A stretch of DNA of 64,000 bases, taken from Burkholderia sp. WAC0059 (lineage in GTDB: Bacteria; Pseudomonadota; Gammaproteobacteria; Burkholderiales; Burkholderiaceae). This document shows positions 39,647 through 47,800 of this stretch, piece by piece. The number at the start of each line of letters is the position of its first letter. The stretch's first letter is position 1. The DNA lies in NCBI RefSeq assembly GCF_002870125.1, contig NZ_PNEO01000001.1:400823-464822 (forward strand), in the 5' to 3' direction. The translations under genes were made by a program, and so were the position numbers. A model generated the notes under the pieces. That model worked only from the letters and a program-made list of their open reading frames with translations, was not told the DNA's origin and did not search any database.

Positions 39647-40033
39647 ATCAGGCCTCCGCTTCGGGTAATGGACGGCGCGTGGGCATGGCTCCCGGTCCGG
39701 GCGGCCGGACGATATTGCTGTGTATCCCGAACGGATCGGTCGGGAGCATTGCGCCGACTGTGTCTGAAAGATGAATTCGGCGGGGCGCGAAGTCAAGGGG
39801 CAAATCGGATGCGCCGGCGCAGGTGCGGGTTTTTACTGCCCGTTTTTGGCTGGAGCCTGCGTCCGACGGAGCGAATCCGGCCGCGCGAGCCGGCGAGAAA
39901 GCGGAAAGAAGCGGCGGAAAAGGCGAGCGGCCGGGCGGCCAGCCCGGAAGGCACGTCGCAGCGCACAATCTTGCGCATACCGCGCCATAAGGCTATCGTG
40001 GCGTCTTTTTCGCGAGTTGCCGCGTTTTCGTCC
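39647..40033. other. Divergent region between uspA-like gene and DHA2 transporter
   Basis: It holds a candidate rightward promoter (39971-39999). No FNR box or leftward promoter was recognised. The long rightward open frame crossing it is low-complexity Arg/Ala and not considered coding. Confidence 0.5.
39971..39999 (+). promoter_or_regulatory. Candidate promoter of the third DHA2 transporter
   Basis: TTGCGC (39971-39976), 17 bases, TATCGT (39994-39999). Transcription would start near 40006, just before the GTG start at 40034, consistent with that start. Confidence 0.4.
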
Positions 40034-41611
40034 GTGAATCCGACTCCCGCCGCCCTGCCTTTTCGCAACGCCTTGCTGGCCATGCTGGGCATCGGTCTCG
40101 TCAACATGCTGGTCGCGCTCGACCAGACCGTCGTCAGCACCGCCTTGCCGTCGATCGTCGCCGAACTGCACGGCTTCCAGTACTACGCGTGGATCGCCAG
40201 CGCCTATCTGCTGGCTTCGATCGTGACCGTGCCGGTGTTCGGCCGGCTCGGCGACTACTTCGGCCGCAAGCGTTTCGTCGTCGCCTCGGTGATCGTGTTC
40301 ACGGTGGCGTCCCTGCTGTGCGGGCTCGCGACCGACATGCGCTTTCTCGCCGTCGCCCGCGCGCTTCAGGGCGTGGGGGGCGGCATGATGGTCGGCACGG
40401 CGTTCGCCTCCATTCCCGATCTCTTTCCCGATCCGCACGCGCGGGTGCGCTGGCAGGTGGTGATGGCCGCCGCCTACGGCATCGGTACGGCGGCCGGCCC
40501 CTCGCTCGGCGGCTGGCTGAGCCAGCATTTCGGCTGGCGTTCGACGTTTTTCGTCAACCTGCCCGTGGGCGTGCTCGCGTTTTATTTCATCTGGGCGCAT
40601 CTGCCCGACTACCGGCGCGAGCGTTCCGGCGAAATACGGATCGACTGGGCCGGCGCACTGCTCGTCGCGCTCGCGCTGGGCGGCTTCCAGATGTTCATCG
40701 AGGCGGTCCCGAAGGACGGCCTGACGACCGGCAACGTCGTGCTCGGCGCGGCCGTCGTGCTGTTCGTCGCGGCGCTGCTCGCATGCGAGCGCCGGGCCAC
40801 GCACCCGATGATCCCGCTCGACCTCTTTCGCGATCCGCAGCTCGTGACGCTGTTCCTGCTCTCGACGCTGTCCGGCTTCGTGATGTTCTCGCTGATCTTC
40901 TTCGCTCCGCTGATGCTGCAGGGCGGTTTCGGCCTGTCGCCGCAGGAGGCTGGGCTGCTCGCGACGCCGATCGCGGCCTGCATCGCGATCGGCAGCCTCA
41001 TCAACACGCGCATCGTCATGCGCCTGCCGAAGCCGACCCTGACGCTGACGATCGGGTTCGGTCTCCTCGCCGCGGCCTCGGTCGGGCTGGCGCTCTCGAA
41101 CATCGGCACGTCCCACTTGTGGCTCGAATTGTCGATGTCGGCAGTGGGCATCGGCCTCGGCTTCATCCTGAACAACCTGAACGTGTTCGGTCAGGAGATT
41201 GCGGGCCGCGAGCGCTTCGGCATCACGACGGCGCTGCTGCAATCGACGCGGATGGTGGGGGGGATGCTCGGCACCAGCATCGTGGCGACGCTCGTCAACC
41301 GGCGCTACGTGGACGGGGTCCAGGATGCGATCCGGGTGCTGGGTACCGCCGTCACCGAGCGCTGGCAGCCGCGGCTGGCGGACCCGCAGGTGCTCATCGA
41401 CGTCTCGCTGCGCGATTCGCTGCTGGCCCAGTTGCGCGCGGCTGGTCTCGACGGTCCGGCGTTGCTCGACGCCGTCCGGCACGTACTCGTGCAATCGATC
41501 CATATCGGCATCGCCCTGACCGGCTGCGCGGCGCTGATCGCCGTGATGCTCGTGCGCCGGATCTCGCACATCCGTTTCGGCAAGCCGGGCCAGAGTGCTT
41601 CAGCCAAGTGA
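40034..41611 (+). CDS. MFS transporter, DHA2 (EmrB/QacA-like) family
   Basis: This inner-membrane drug-type exporter has 525 residues with a 14-helix hydropathy pattern. The DHA2 signature VALDQTVVSTALPSIVAELH follows the first helix, GRLGDYFGRKRFVV is motif A, and GIGTAAGPSLGGWL is motif C. The large loop near residues 410-490 (YVDGVQDAIRVLGTAVTERW) lies before the last helix, as in the MDR/EmrB group. The GTG at 40034 is chosen because a promoter lies just upstream and the residues before it look non-coding. Substrate unknown. The quorum-sensing locus starts 147 bases downstream. Confidence 0.88.
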   Translation: MNPTPAALPFRNALLAMLGIGLVNMLVALDQTVVSTALPSIVAELHGFQYYAWIASAYLLASIVTVPVFGRLGDYFGRKRFVVASVIVFTVASLLCGLATDMRFLAVARALQGVGGGMMVGTAFASIPDLFPDPHARVRWQVVMAAAYGIGTAAGPSLGGWLSQHFGWRSTFFVNLPVGVLAFYFIWAHLPDYRRERSGEIRIDWAGALLVALALGGFQMFIEAVPKDGLTTGNVVLGAAVVLFVAALLACERRATHPMIPLDLFRDPQLVTLFLLSTLSGFVMFSLIFFAPLMLQGGFGLSPQEAGLLATPIAACIAIGSLINTRIVMRLPKPTLTLTIGFGLLAAASVGLALSNIGTSHLWLELSMSAVGIGLGFILNNLNVFGQEIAGRERFGITTALLQSTRMVGGMLGTSIVATLVNRRYVDGVQDAIRVLGTAVTERWQPRLADPQVLIDVSLRDSLLAQLRAAGLDGPALLDAVRHVLVQSIHIGIALTGCAALIAVMLVRRISHIRFGKPGQSASAK

Positions 41612-41758
41612 GGCAGGAAGGGTAAGGCAGGATTCCGCCCGCTCCGGCCGCGCGACGGACGTCGGCGCCGGGTGACGGGTGGCCGGGGCAGCCGGAACGG
41701 CTGCGGCGAGGGGGCTGCCATGCCTGCGTTCGGGGTGCCGTGCTGCGCACGGGGCAGG

Positions 41759-42349
41759 TCAGGCCGCGTTGGCCATCGGTCCGAACAGGGCGGTACGCGT
41801 TTGCGGGCTGACGGCGATCTCGAGCGCGACCGCGTTTTCGACGCCGATACGGATCGGCGAGCCGAGCCGGCCGAGCTCGATGCCGGTGCGGCGCAGGAGC
41901 CGTTCTATCGGCGTGGTGGTCACGGTGACGTAGCGTGTGATGCCCATGCGGTCGGCGAAGCTCACGAGCGCGTGGATGGCGTGCATCGTCACGTCGGCGA
42001 AGCCGAACGACTGGTCGCCGCCGGCTTCGATCGCGAACCGGCTCAGCTCCCAGATATGGTGCCCGGCGGGCGCCGTGTCGCCATGCAGCAATTGCGGGAA
42101 CGTGTCGCGCAGCATGTTGGGACCTTCCGTCGGCATCAGTCGCCAACAGCCGCGCACCTGGCCGCCGGTTTCCTGAATGAGCATGTAATGCGGGCCCAGC
42201 GCGTCGTAGCCGTCGATTTCCATGCCAGCGATAGTCGGCACGTCCCAGCCCATGCGGTCGCGAAATACCCGTGCCCGCAGGCGGTACATCTCGTTGATAT
42301 CGTCGTTGTCGAATTCCTGCCTTAAGCCAATCCGGATTGAAGCTTGCAT
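41759..42349 (-). CDS. Acyl-homoserine lactone synthase, LasI/BraI-like LuxI family
   Basis: This enzyme makes an N-acyl-homoserine lactone signal from S-adenosylmethionine and acyl-ACP. The 196 residues retain the invariant LuxI residues: Arg25, Phe29, Trp35, Asp46, Asp49, Arg70, Phe84, Glu101 and Arg104. The sequence follows LasI closely (RARVFRDRMGWDV, MEIDGYDALGPHYMLIQE, HIWELSRFAIEAGG). The Thr run in VTVTTTPIERL suggests a 3-oxo-acyl product; chain length cannot be read. The ATG at 42349 has GGGAGAA upstream. It is divergent from rsaL, sharing a lux-box-like dyad, as in the las system and the BraI/R systems of Paraburkholderia. Confidence 0.95.
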   Translation of the reverse strand: MQASIRIGLRQEFDNDDINEMYRLRARVFRDRMGWDVPTIAGMEIDGYDALGPHYMLIQETGGQVRGCWRLMPTEGPNMLRDTFPQLLHGDTAPAGHHIWELSRFAIEAGGDQSFGFADVTMHAIHALVSFADRMGITRYVTVTTTPIERLLRRTGIELGRLGSPIRIGVENAVALEIAVSPQTRTALFGPMANAA

Positions 42350-42366
42350 GATGTTCTCCCGATTAA

Positions 42367-42387
42367 CGTATTGGGCTTGCCAATACG
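42367..42387. repeat. Inverted repeat in the luxI leader
   Basis: CGTATTGG (42367-42374) and CCAATACG (42380-42387) form a perfect 8-bp dyad with a 5-base spacer, 18 bases upstream of the luxI ATG. It could be a leader hairpin or an operator near the start site. Unexplained. Confidence 0.6.
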
Positions 42388-42397
42388 CATCGAAAGT

Positions 42398-42412
42398 TAT
42401 GCATTCTGAATA
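42398..42412. promoter_or_regulatory. Candidate RsaL operator in the luxI promoter
   Basis: TATGCATTCTGAATA matches 8 of 11 fixed positions of the RsaL consensus as I recall it (TATGnAAnTTnCATA). It lies between the lux box and the predicted luxI start site, where a repressor would block the promoter. Confidence 0.4.
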
Positions 42413-42420
42413 GAAAAAAC

Positions 42421-42440
42421 ACCTATTCAACTGGATAGGT
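42421..42440. promoter_or_regulatory. Lux-box-like dyad controlling luxI and rsaL
   Basis: ACCTATTCAACTGGATAGGT is a 20-bp dyad with perfect 6-bp outer arms, extended by a further C-G pair (42420/42441). Its centre lies 81 bases from the luxI ATG and 82 from the rsaL ATG. If bound LuxR sits at -42.5, predicted -10 regions fall at ATAACT (luxI side) and CAGAAT (rsaL side, 42462-42467). Confidence 0.8.
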
Positions 42441-42512
42441 GTGCAGCCGGGTCCAGTTCAGCAGAATGGCTGGGCGGCAGCCACTCAACACGCATAACAG
42501 GCGGAATACATC

Positions 42513-42830
42513 ATGGAACTACAGGGAAATTACTGGCAGGCAGAGAGCGCATCCGTCCGTCCGTCGGGGGAGACGCCATCGATCGTCGATCGGATCCAGA
42601 TCATTGCGTACAGGAAAAAGAAAAAGGAAAGCCAGCGGCGTTTCTGGGCACGCTTTGGCGTAACGCAGTCGAGGGGAAGCCGGTTCGAATCAGGCGCGGA
42701 TATTCCGGCGCCGGTTTCCATTCTGCTCGGACTGTATTTCAACAAGACGATTTCGGACGGCGATCTCGGTCGGGCCGAACGCGTATTGCACCGGCCTCAC
42801 GCGAGCGTATTCGCTACCCCGGGGCAATAA
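42513..42830 (+). CDS. rsaL: RsaL-family quorum-sensing repressor
   Basis: RsaL represses the AHL synthase gene and gives signal homeostasis in Pseudomonas las and in BraI/R-type loci. The 105-residue protein contains the RsaL helix-turn-helix region: RRFWARFGVTQSRGSRFESG then DIPAPVSILLGLYFNKTISDGDL, parallel to P. aeruginosa RsaL (FWSRFGISQSCGSRFENG). The N-terminus (about 1-30) and C-terminus are longer than in the Pseudomonas protein. AGGCGGA (42499-42505) precedes the ATG. It is divergent from luxI, and its 3' end overlaps the convergent luxR gene by 17 bases. Confidence 0.92.
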   Translation: MELQGNYWQAESASVRPSGETPSIVDRIQIIAYRKKKKESQRRFWARFGVTQSRGSRFESGADIPAPVSILLGLYFNKTISDGDLGRAERVLHRPHASVFATPGQ

Positions 42831-43542
42831 GTCCGAGCTGAGTCGCGATCACGGCTGCCGCACGCCGCGAATTGACGCCGAATTTTGCCCGGATGTTTTT
42901 CATGTGAAAGTTAACCACGGCTTCCGAGCAGCTCAGAATATGGGAAATTTCCCATGTGGATTTGCCGCGCGCGGTCCATTCGAGGCATTCGCGCTCGCGC
43001 GGCGTGAGCTTCGGAAGGAGCGTCTGCTCATGCCGACTGAGGTAGCGCTGACTCGTGTCGATCACAAGATCGCGCAGCAGGACGAGATTCGGCAGGGCGC
43101 GGTTCACGTCGTTCCAGAACTTGTCCGTCGGGTTCGTGTCGTTGACGAAGCACAGCATGCCGGCCTCCTGCCTCGGGCCGTGAATCGGCAGGGTCACGCC
43201 CGCGCGCAGGCCGTGCGCGCACGCTTCTTCGTACATCGACTGCTGCGGCCGGGTCGAGAAAATTTCGGGCGACCAGATGAGGGGCGAGGCGTGAGTCGCG
43301 CAATGCGAGACGATCGGGTCGATGTAGACGAGACCCTGCCGGTCGTAGGTTTGCCGCCACGACGACGCATAGTTGGTACGGATGAACGCGTCTTCGAAAC
43401 GTAGCCCCGGGCGCGGCAGAATGCCGAGCAGAACCTGACTGAACCCCCACGAATCGGCGAGCCGTTCGATGGCGCCGAACCACGTTGCCTCTTCGGGGGC
43501 ATCGAGGACGGGCGACATCTGCTCTATGAAATGTAATGGCAC
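42814..43542 (-). CDS. LasR/BraR-like AHL-responsive LuxR regulator
   Basis: This transcription activator of 242 residues has an N-terminal autoinducer-binding domain (about 1-165) and a C-terminal LuxR helix-turn-helix (about 178-240, LTPRERECLEWTARGKSTWE). The ligand-pocket residues of LasR are conserved at a +2 offset: Tyr58, Trp62, Tyr66, Asp75 and Trp90. The order luxI-rsaL-luxR and the tail-to-tail overlap with rsaL repeat the Pseudomonas las layout. It probably binds the dyad at 42421-42440. The upstream region is AT-rich, with no clear promoter. Confidence 0.95.
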   Translation of the reverse strand: MPLHFIEQMSPVLDAPEEATWFGAIERLADSWGFSQVLLGILPRPGLRFEDAFIRTNYASSWRQTYDRQGLVYIDPIVSHCATHASPLIWSPEIFSTRPQQSMYEEACAHGLRAGVTLPIHGPRQEAGMLCFVNDTNPTDKFWNDVNRALPNLVLLRDLVIDTSQRYLSRHEQTLLPKLTPRERECLEWTARGKSTWEISHILSCSEAVVNFHMKNIRAKFGVNSRRAAAVIATQLGLIAPG

Positions 43543-43939
43543 GTCAATACTCCCCCAGAGGGCGGCAGGTCGAATCGCGGGTGAAACCGGGACGGGGCTG
43601 CTTTTCTATGCCGGGTAATTTATCACCAAATTCTATCCGGATTATTGGTATGTTGATTCAAATGTTGCGCGAGACTCAAGCAACGGTGCGGAATTACGGG
43701 TTTCCGCAACGATTGTTTCGCCATTTGATTGAAAATCATTTCATTTTTGCCCGTCTGGCGGCGCCGGCATAAAATCGGCCGTGCCGATAATTCCGGTATT
43801 CGGGTTCGACGCAAAATCCCCTGTTGACATTATTGGTTTATTCGGATCACGTTTGCAAAAAATCCGGAAACGACCGGATCGATTCGACCCAGATGGGTGG
43901 CCGGGGCGGGCGGACAGGCGGTCCCGGCCGTTTCCGTCG
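43543..43939. other. AT-rich gap upstream of luxR
   Basis: These 397 bases separate luxR from a conserved hypothetical gene on the same strand. Bases 43610-43870 are much more AT-rich than the flanks. Weak dyads are visible (TTGATTCAA near 43653-43661; GTTGC/GCAAC arms at 43664-43684), but no clear promoter, RNA gene or lux box. It must contain the luxR promoter. Confidence 0.5.
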
Positions 43940-44392
43940 TCAGCGTTTCGACGGCTTGAACTCGATAATGCGCGTCGGCCGCAGGTGATTCAGCGCGTAA
44001 TGAATGCGTCCGGGGCTATGGCGCTCGCCGGCCGCGCGCGGGTCGACGAATTGCCAGTCGAAACCGTAGGGCATCAGCGGTTCGGCCATGCCCCGGTCGA
44101 CGGCTTCGTAGCCCGGATCGAGGGCGAGCCGCAGGCGATGGCCCGTCGGCCGGCTGTCGAAGCCGGCGAGTCCGTCGCTGGCCTCGGGCACGTTGTCGTC
44201 GAGCGACGCGTTGCTGGTCGTGATCTCGTCGGGGCCGATCGGCCCCAGGCCGGCGAGTCGCGCGGCCTCGTGATTCTTGCCGTCGGTATCGACCGTGCTG
44301 TCGTGGGTGCGGTCGTTGTTGAGGTCGGTGCTGCGGGGGTAGGGGGACAGCGGCCGCGGCGAGGCGGGCACGCTTCTGGTGCGGTTCGTCAT
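43940..44392 (-). CDS. Conserved hypothetical protein next to the quorum locus
   Basis: This is a 150-residue soluble protein with no family name that I can give. Residues 1-25 are Pro/Ser/Arg-rich (TRSVPASPRPLSPYPRSTDL). The middle is acidic (LGPIGPDEITTSNASLDDNV) and the end is basic (HYALNHLRPTRIIEFKPSKR). There is no signal peptide or membrane segment. It looks like an intact gene: GGAGGA precedes the ATG at 44392, and it has balanced, protein-like composition with several Trp/Tyr/Phe in the second half. Its place upstream of luxR on the same strand is noted but no functional link is shown. Confidence 0.7.
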   Translation of the reverse strand: MTNRTRSVPASPRPLSPYPRSTDLNNDRTHDSTVDTDGKNHEAARLAGLGPIGPDEITTSNASLDDNVPEASDGLAGFDSRPTGHRLRLALDPGYEAVDRGMAEPLMPYGFDWQFVDPRAAGERHSPGRIHYALNHLRPTRIIEFKPSKR

Positions 44393-44671
44393 GGGTTCCT
44401 CCGTGCGGGGAAGATCCGGGCATCCGGTTTGGCGCAAGCGTCGTTCCCGCGCTTGCCGCGCCCGCCCGAATGCGGAGCGGTTCGTCATAAGAACGCCGTA
44501 TCGTGATTTTGTTTTTTGCCTGGATCGGCGTTTTTCCTCGGAGTATGATCCTCTTTCAACGAGTTGGCGCGCTGACCCTCAACGGTCCGGACAAAAGGCC
44601 GGATGCGGCTGTACCGCGGATCCTGACGCGCCTGGCAGAACGGAAGAGGCAGTCAGGGGCGGATGACACAC

Positions 44672-44905
44672 ATGCACTTCGACGCTGCATTCACGCATCG
44701 CGGCTACTTGCTCAATTGTGCGCCGGCGCTTGCGGGAGACGGAACCTGGCAACCCTACGTGGTGATTTCGCGCTCCAGCGACGGCGAACTGGTCGCCAAC
44801 CGCTTTTTCCCCGCTGACTTGCGATTTGCCGACGAAGCGGCCGCCATCGCCCACGCGCGCGAGTGGGCCGTGTGCTGGATCGACGCGAGCAGCATCGTCG
44901 TCTGA
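44672..44905 (+). CDS. Small conserved protein (DUF6566-like)
   Basis: This 77-residue protein (MHFDAAFTHRGYLLNCAPAL) contains an alpha/beta pattern ending in AAAIAHAREWAVCWIDASSI. It resembles a group of about 80-residue Burkholderiaceae proteins of unknown function that I associate with DUF6566; the assignment is tentative. The ATG at 44672 is preferred over the one at 44663 because AGGGGCGG (44655-44662) then stands 9 bases away. Confidence 0.65.
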   Translation: MHFDAAFTHRGYLLNCAPALAGDGTWQPYVVISRSSDGELVANRFFPADLRFADEAAAIAHAREWAVCWIDASSIVV

Positions 44906-45009
44906 CGGCGCTTTAGGCCAGGCGGCCTTCGGCGGGCCGGCGCAAAACGCGGTAATCTCTGGGGTCGATTGACTCCTCAGTGCAGACCCGCAGTCGCTGC
45001 AGCGCCATC

Positions 45010-45939
45010 ATGCCAAATTCCTCTCCCTCGAACTGGGGCCTCGAACAGATCGTCGCCGACCTGCGCGCATCGCGCGAGCAGTTGCACCGCACCCGTCACC
45101 CGCTCGGCATTCGCGAGCTGCCGTCGCGCGATGCGGTCGCCAGCATCATTGCCGGACTGCGCGCCGCGCTCTTCCCGACGCACTATGGTGCGGCCGATTT
45201 GACGGACGAAAGCGTCGACTACTATGTCGGCCATACGCTCGAAAGCACGCTGCGTCTGCTTGCCGAGCAGATTCGCCGCGCGTTGCGGTTTCGGCCCGAG
45301 AACGCGGAAGCGACGGAAGCGGCGCTGAAATCCCGGGCTTTCGCGATGGCGCGCGAATTCGCGGCGCAATTGCCGGACATTCGCGCGATGCTCGCGAGCG
45401 ACATCCAGGCGGCGTTCACCGGCGATCCGGCCGCGCAGCACATTACCGAAATCCTGCTCTGCTATCCGGGCGTTCTCGCGATGACGCATCATCGCTTCGC
45501 TCACGCGCTGTACAGGCTCGGCGTGCCGCTCCTCGCGCGCCTCATCAACGAGATCGCGCATTCGGCGACGGGCATCGACATCCACCCCGGCGCGCAGATC
45601 GGTTCCAGCTTCTTCATCGACCACGGCACGGGCGTCGTGATCGGCGAGACGGCGATCATCGGCGAGCGCGTGCGGCTGTACCAGGCGGTGACGCTCGGCG
45701 CGAAAAGTTTCGCCGCCGATCTGGACGGCAGCCTCGTCAAGGGCAATGCGCGCCATCCGATCGTCGAGGACGACGTGGTGATCTACGCCGGCGCGACGAT
45801 ACTCGGGCGCGTGACGATCGGTCGGGGTTCGGTCATCGGCGGCAACGTCTGGCTCACGCACAGCGTGCCGCCGGGCAGCAGCGTGAGGCAGGGCAAGGTG
45901 CGCGAGGTCGAGCGCGGCGAGGCCGATCCGCACGCCTGA
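45010..45939 (+). CDS. cysE: Serine O-acetyltransferase (CysE/EpsC type)
   Basis: This enzyme acetylates L-serine with acetyl-CoA, the first step of cysteine synthesis. The 309 residues have an N-terminal helical SAT domain (about 1-160) and a left-handed beta-helix of hexapeptide repeats (about 190-300: HPGAQIGSSFFIDHGTGVVIGE, VIYAGATILGRVTIG, SVIGGNVWL). The active-site His/Asp pair is in FFIDHGTG. It is the longer EpsC-like form. The ATG at 45010 is chosen because upstream residues look non-coding; no clear ribosome-binding site is visible. It converges on folE. Confidence 0.92.
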   Translation: MPNSSPSNWGLEQIVADLRASREQLHRTRHPLGIRELPSRDAVASIIAGLRAALFPTHYGAADLTDESVDYYVGHTLESTLRLLAEQIRRALRFRPENAEATEAALKSRAFAMAREFAAQLPDIRAMLASDIQAAFTGDPAAQHITEILLCYPGVLAMTHHRFAHALYRLGVPLLARLINEIAHSATGIDIHPGAQIGSSFFIDHGTGVVIGETAIIGERVRLYQAVTLGAKSFAADLDGSLVKGNARHPIVEDDVVIYAGATILGRVTIGRGSVIGGNVWLTHSVPPGSSVRQGKVREVERGEADPHA

Positions 45940-45991
45940 AGCGAAGGGGCGCAGCCGTTTCTGGCCGCGCCGTTCCACTCCGGCTTGCGGT

Positions 45992-46657
45992 TCAGGTGTT
46001 GGACAGGCCCATGGCCGCCGGATGGCCGACGATCGCGAGAAATTCCCTGCGCGTCGACGGATCGTTGCGGAACGCGCCGAGCATGCGCGAGGTCACCATC
46101 GCGACGCCGGCCTTGTGTACGCCGCGCGTCGACATGCACTGGTGCGACGCTTCGAGGATGACGCCGACCCCCTTGGGTTGAAGCACCTCGTTGAGCGTGT
46201 CGGCGATCTGCGCGGTCATCTTTTCCTGAATCTGCAGGCGCTTGGCGAAAGCGTCCACGAGCCGCGCGAGCTTCGAGATACCGACGACGCGGTGTTCGGG
46301 CAGATAGGCGACGTGCGCGCGGCCGATGATCGGCACCATGTGGTGTTCGCAGTAGCTCTCGAAGCGGATGTCCTTCAGCACGATCATTTCGTCGTAGCCG
46401 TCCACCTCGGAGAACGTGCGCGACAGAATCTCGCGCGGGTCCACTTCGTAGCCCGCGAAAAACTCTTCATAGGAACGCACCACGCGCGCGGGCGTGTCGA
46501 TCAGGCCTTCGCGCGCCGGGTCGTCCCCGGCCCAGCGCAGCAATACGCGCACGGCTGCTTCCGCTTCTTCGCGCGTCGGACGATTCGCGCCGGCCGGTTG
46601 CTTCGTCTTGTTCGCCTTCTGTTTCCGGTTACGGCTTTCCGCTTTCTGATCGGTCAT
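45992..46657 (-). CDS. folE: GTP cyclohydrolase I
   Basis: FolE converts GTP to 7,8-dihydroneopterin triphosphate, the first step of folate and tetrahydrobiopterin synthesis. The 221-residue protein has a charged N-terminus (about 1-35), then the core with zinc ligands in [20 protein letters not shown] and the distal [12 protein letters not shown], and the binding segment [17 protein letters not shown]. The Cys and His ligands make it the zinc-dependent type IA. AGGAG precedes the ATG at 46657. It is transcribed away from scoA. Confidence 0.95.
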   Translation of the reverse strand: MTDQKAESRNRKQKANKTKQPAGANRPTREEAEAAVRVLLRWAGDDPAREGLIDTPARVVRSYEEFFAGYEVDPREILSRTFSEVDGYDEMIVLKDIRFESYCEHHMVPIIGRAHVAYLPEHRVVGISKLARLVDAFAKRLQIQEKMTAQIADTLNEVLQPKGVGVILEASHQCMSTRGVHKAGVAMVTSRMLGAFRNDPSTRREFLAIVGHPAAMGLSNT

Positions 46658-47074
46658 GCATGCACTCCTGTCGGGGGCGTCGGGCCGGTAGCTGGCCCGC
46701 AGCCAGTCCGCATTGTTCCATGTTTTGCCGGCCGCCGCCGGAGCGGGGTTCGGCCCTCGATGGCGCGCTGCCAGGCCGGATGTGCCGCACGATGCGGGCA
46801 TGCCGATGTGTGTGCTGCCGACGGCTGTAAGCCGACGTGCGGCCGGCCCCGCTGTCTTGACAGCGAGTCAGCCCGGCCCGGATAATGCAAATCGTTCGTT
46901 AATCGAATAGATGTTCTTTTGGCGAACGGTTGAAGCGGGATTGGGGTGAGAGAAAGTCAACCAGAAAATCAGGCAGACACAGGAAAGACGAAAAAAACGG
47001 CCGTGCGACTTCCCCCGTCGCCGTACCGCCAGCGCGGTCCTGCGCCGTTCGTCATTCCAGCTTCAGGAATCGGC
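46658..47074. other. Divergent control region, folE to scoAB
   Basis: It holds a near-consensus rightward promoter (46857-46886) and a leader of about 180 bases before scoA. No folE promoter was recognised with confidence. Confidence 0.6.
46857..46886 (+). promoter_or_regulatory. Strong sigma-70 promoter for scoAB
   Basis: A perfect TTGACA (46857-46862), an 18-base spacer and GATAAT (46881-46886). Transcription should start near 46893. Confidence 0.8.
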
Positions 47075-47785
47075 ATGATCAACAAGATTTTCGAGTCGCT
47101 GCAGTCGGCCGTGGCCGACGTTCACGACGGCGCGACCGTGATGATCGGCGGCTTCGGCACGGCGGGCATGCCCGCCGAACTGATCGACGCGCTCATCGGG
47201 CAGGGCGCGCGCGACCTGACGATCGTGAACAACAACGCGGGCAACGGCGAAACGGGTCTCGCGGCGCTGCTCAAGGCGAAGCGGGTGCGCAAGATCATCT
47301 GCTCGTTTCCGCGCCAGAGCGACTCCTGGGTGTTCGATTCGCTCTATCGCTCCGGCGAAATCGAGCTCGAGCTCGTACCGCAGGGCAACCTCGCGGAGCG
47401 CATTCGCGCGGCGGGCGCCGGCATCGGCGGCTTCTTCACGCCGACCGGTTACGGCACGAAGCTCGCCGAAGGCAAGGAGACGCGGCTCATCGACGGCCGG
47501 CACTATGTGTTCGAGACGCCGCTCGCGGCCGATTTCGCGCTCGTCAAGGCTTACCGCGGCGACCGCTGGGGCAATCTCGTCTACCGCAAGACCGCGCGCA
47601 ACTTCGGGCCGATCATGGCGAGCGCCGCGAAAGTGGCGATCGCGCAGGTCTCGGAGGTGGTGCCGCTCGGCTCGCTCGATCCGGAAACGATCGTGACGCC
47701 CGGCATCTTCGTGCAGCGGATCGTCGAAGTGCCGCAGGCGGCGCACGACGCCCCGGCGCGGCCATCCGCCCGCCGCGCGGCCTGA
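47075..47785 (+). CDS. scoA: 3-oxoacid (succinyl-CoA:acetoacetate) CoA-transferase subunit A
   Basis: Together with ScoB this enzyme transfers CoA from succinyl-CoA to a 3-oxoacid, letting the cell use acetoacetate or related acids. The 236 residues show the class-I CoA-transferase alpha signature (ATVMIGGFGTAGMPAELIDA) and the G/N-rich segment NNNAGNGETGLAALL. The ATG at 47075 has AGGAA upstream; a GTG at 46946 would add 43 non-conserved residues. It is followed by scoB 15 bases later. PcaI (3-oxoadipate) is the close alternative; the absence of other pca genes favours Sco. Confidence 0.9.
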   Translation: MINKIFESLQSAVADVHDGATVMIGGFGTAGMPAELIDALIGQGARDLTIVNNNAGNGETGLAALLKAKRVRKIICSFPRQSDSWVFDSLYRSGEIELELVPQGNLAERIRAAGAGIGGFFTPTGYGTKLAEGKETRLIDGRHYVFETPLAADFALVKAYRGDRWGNLVYRKTARNFGPIMASAAKVAIAQVSEVVPLGSLDPETIVTPGIFVQRIVEVPQAAHDAPARPSARRAA

Positions 47786-47800
47786 GAACGGAGACACGCA

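Noticed and set aside
39107..40033. Long N-terminal extension of the DHA2 transporter
   Set aside because: It would overlap the universal stress gene, and its composition is Arg-rich. A promoter lies at 39971-39999 and the transporter fold starts after the GTG at 40034.
43820..43852. TTGACA near 43824 as a promoter
   Set aside because: No -10 element stands 16-18 bases downstream, and the only gene in that direction starts 800 bases away.
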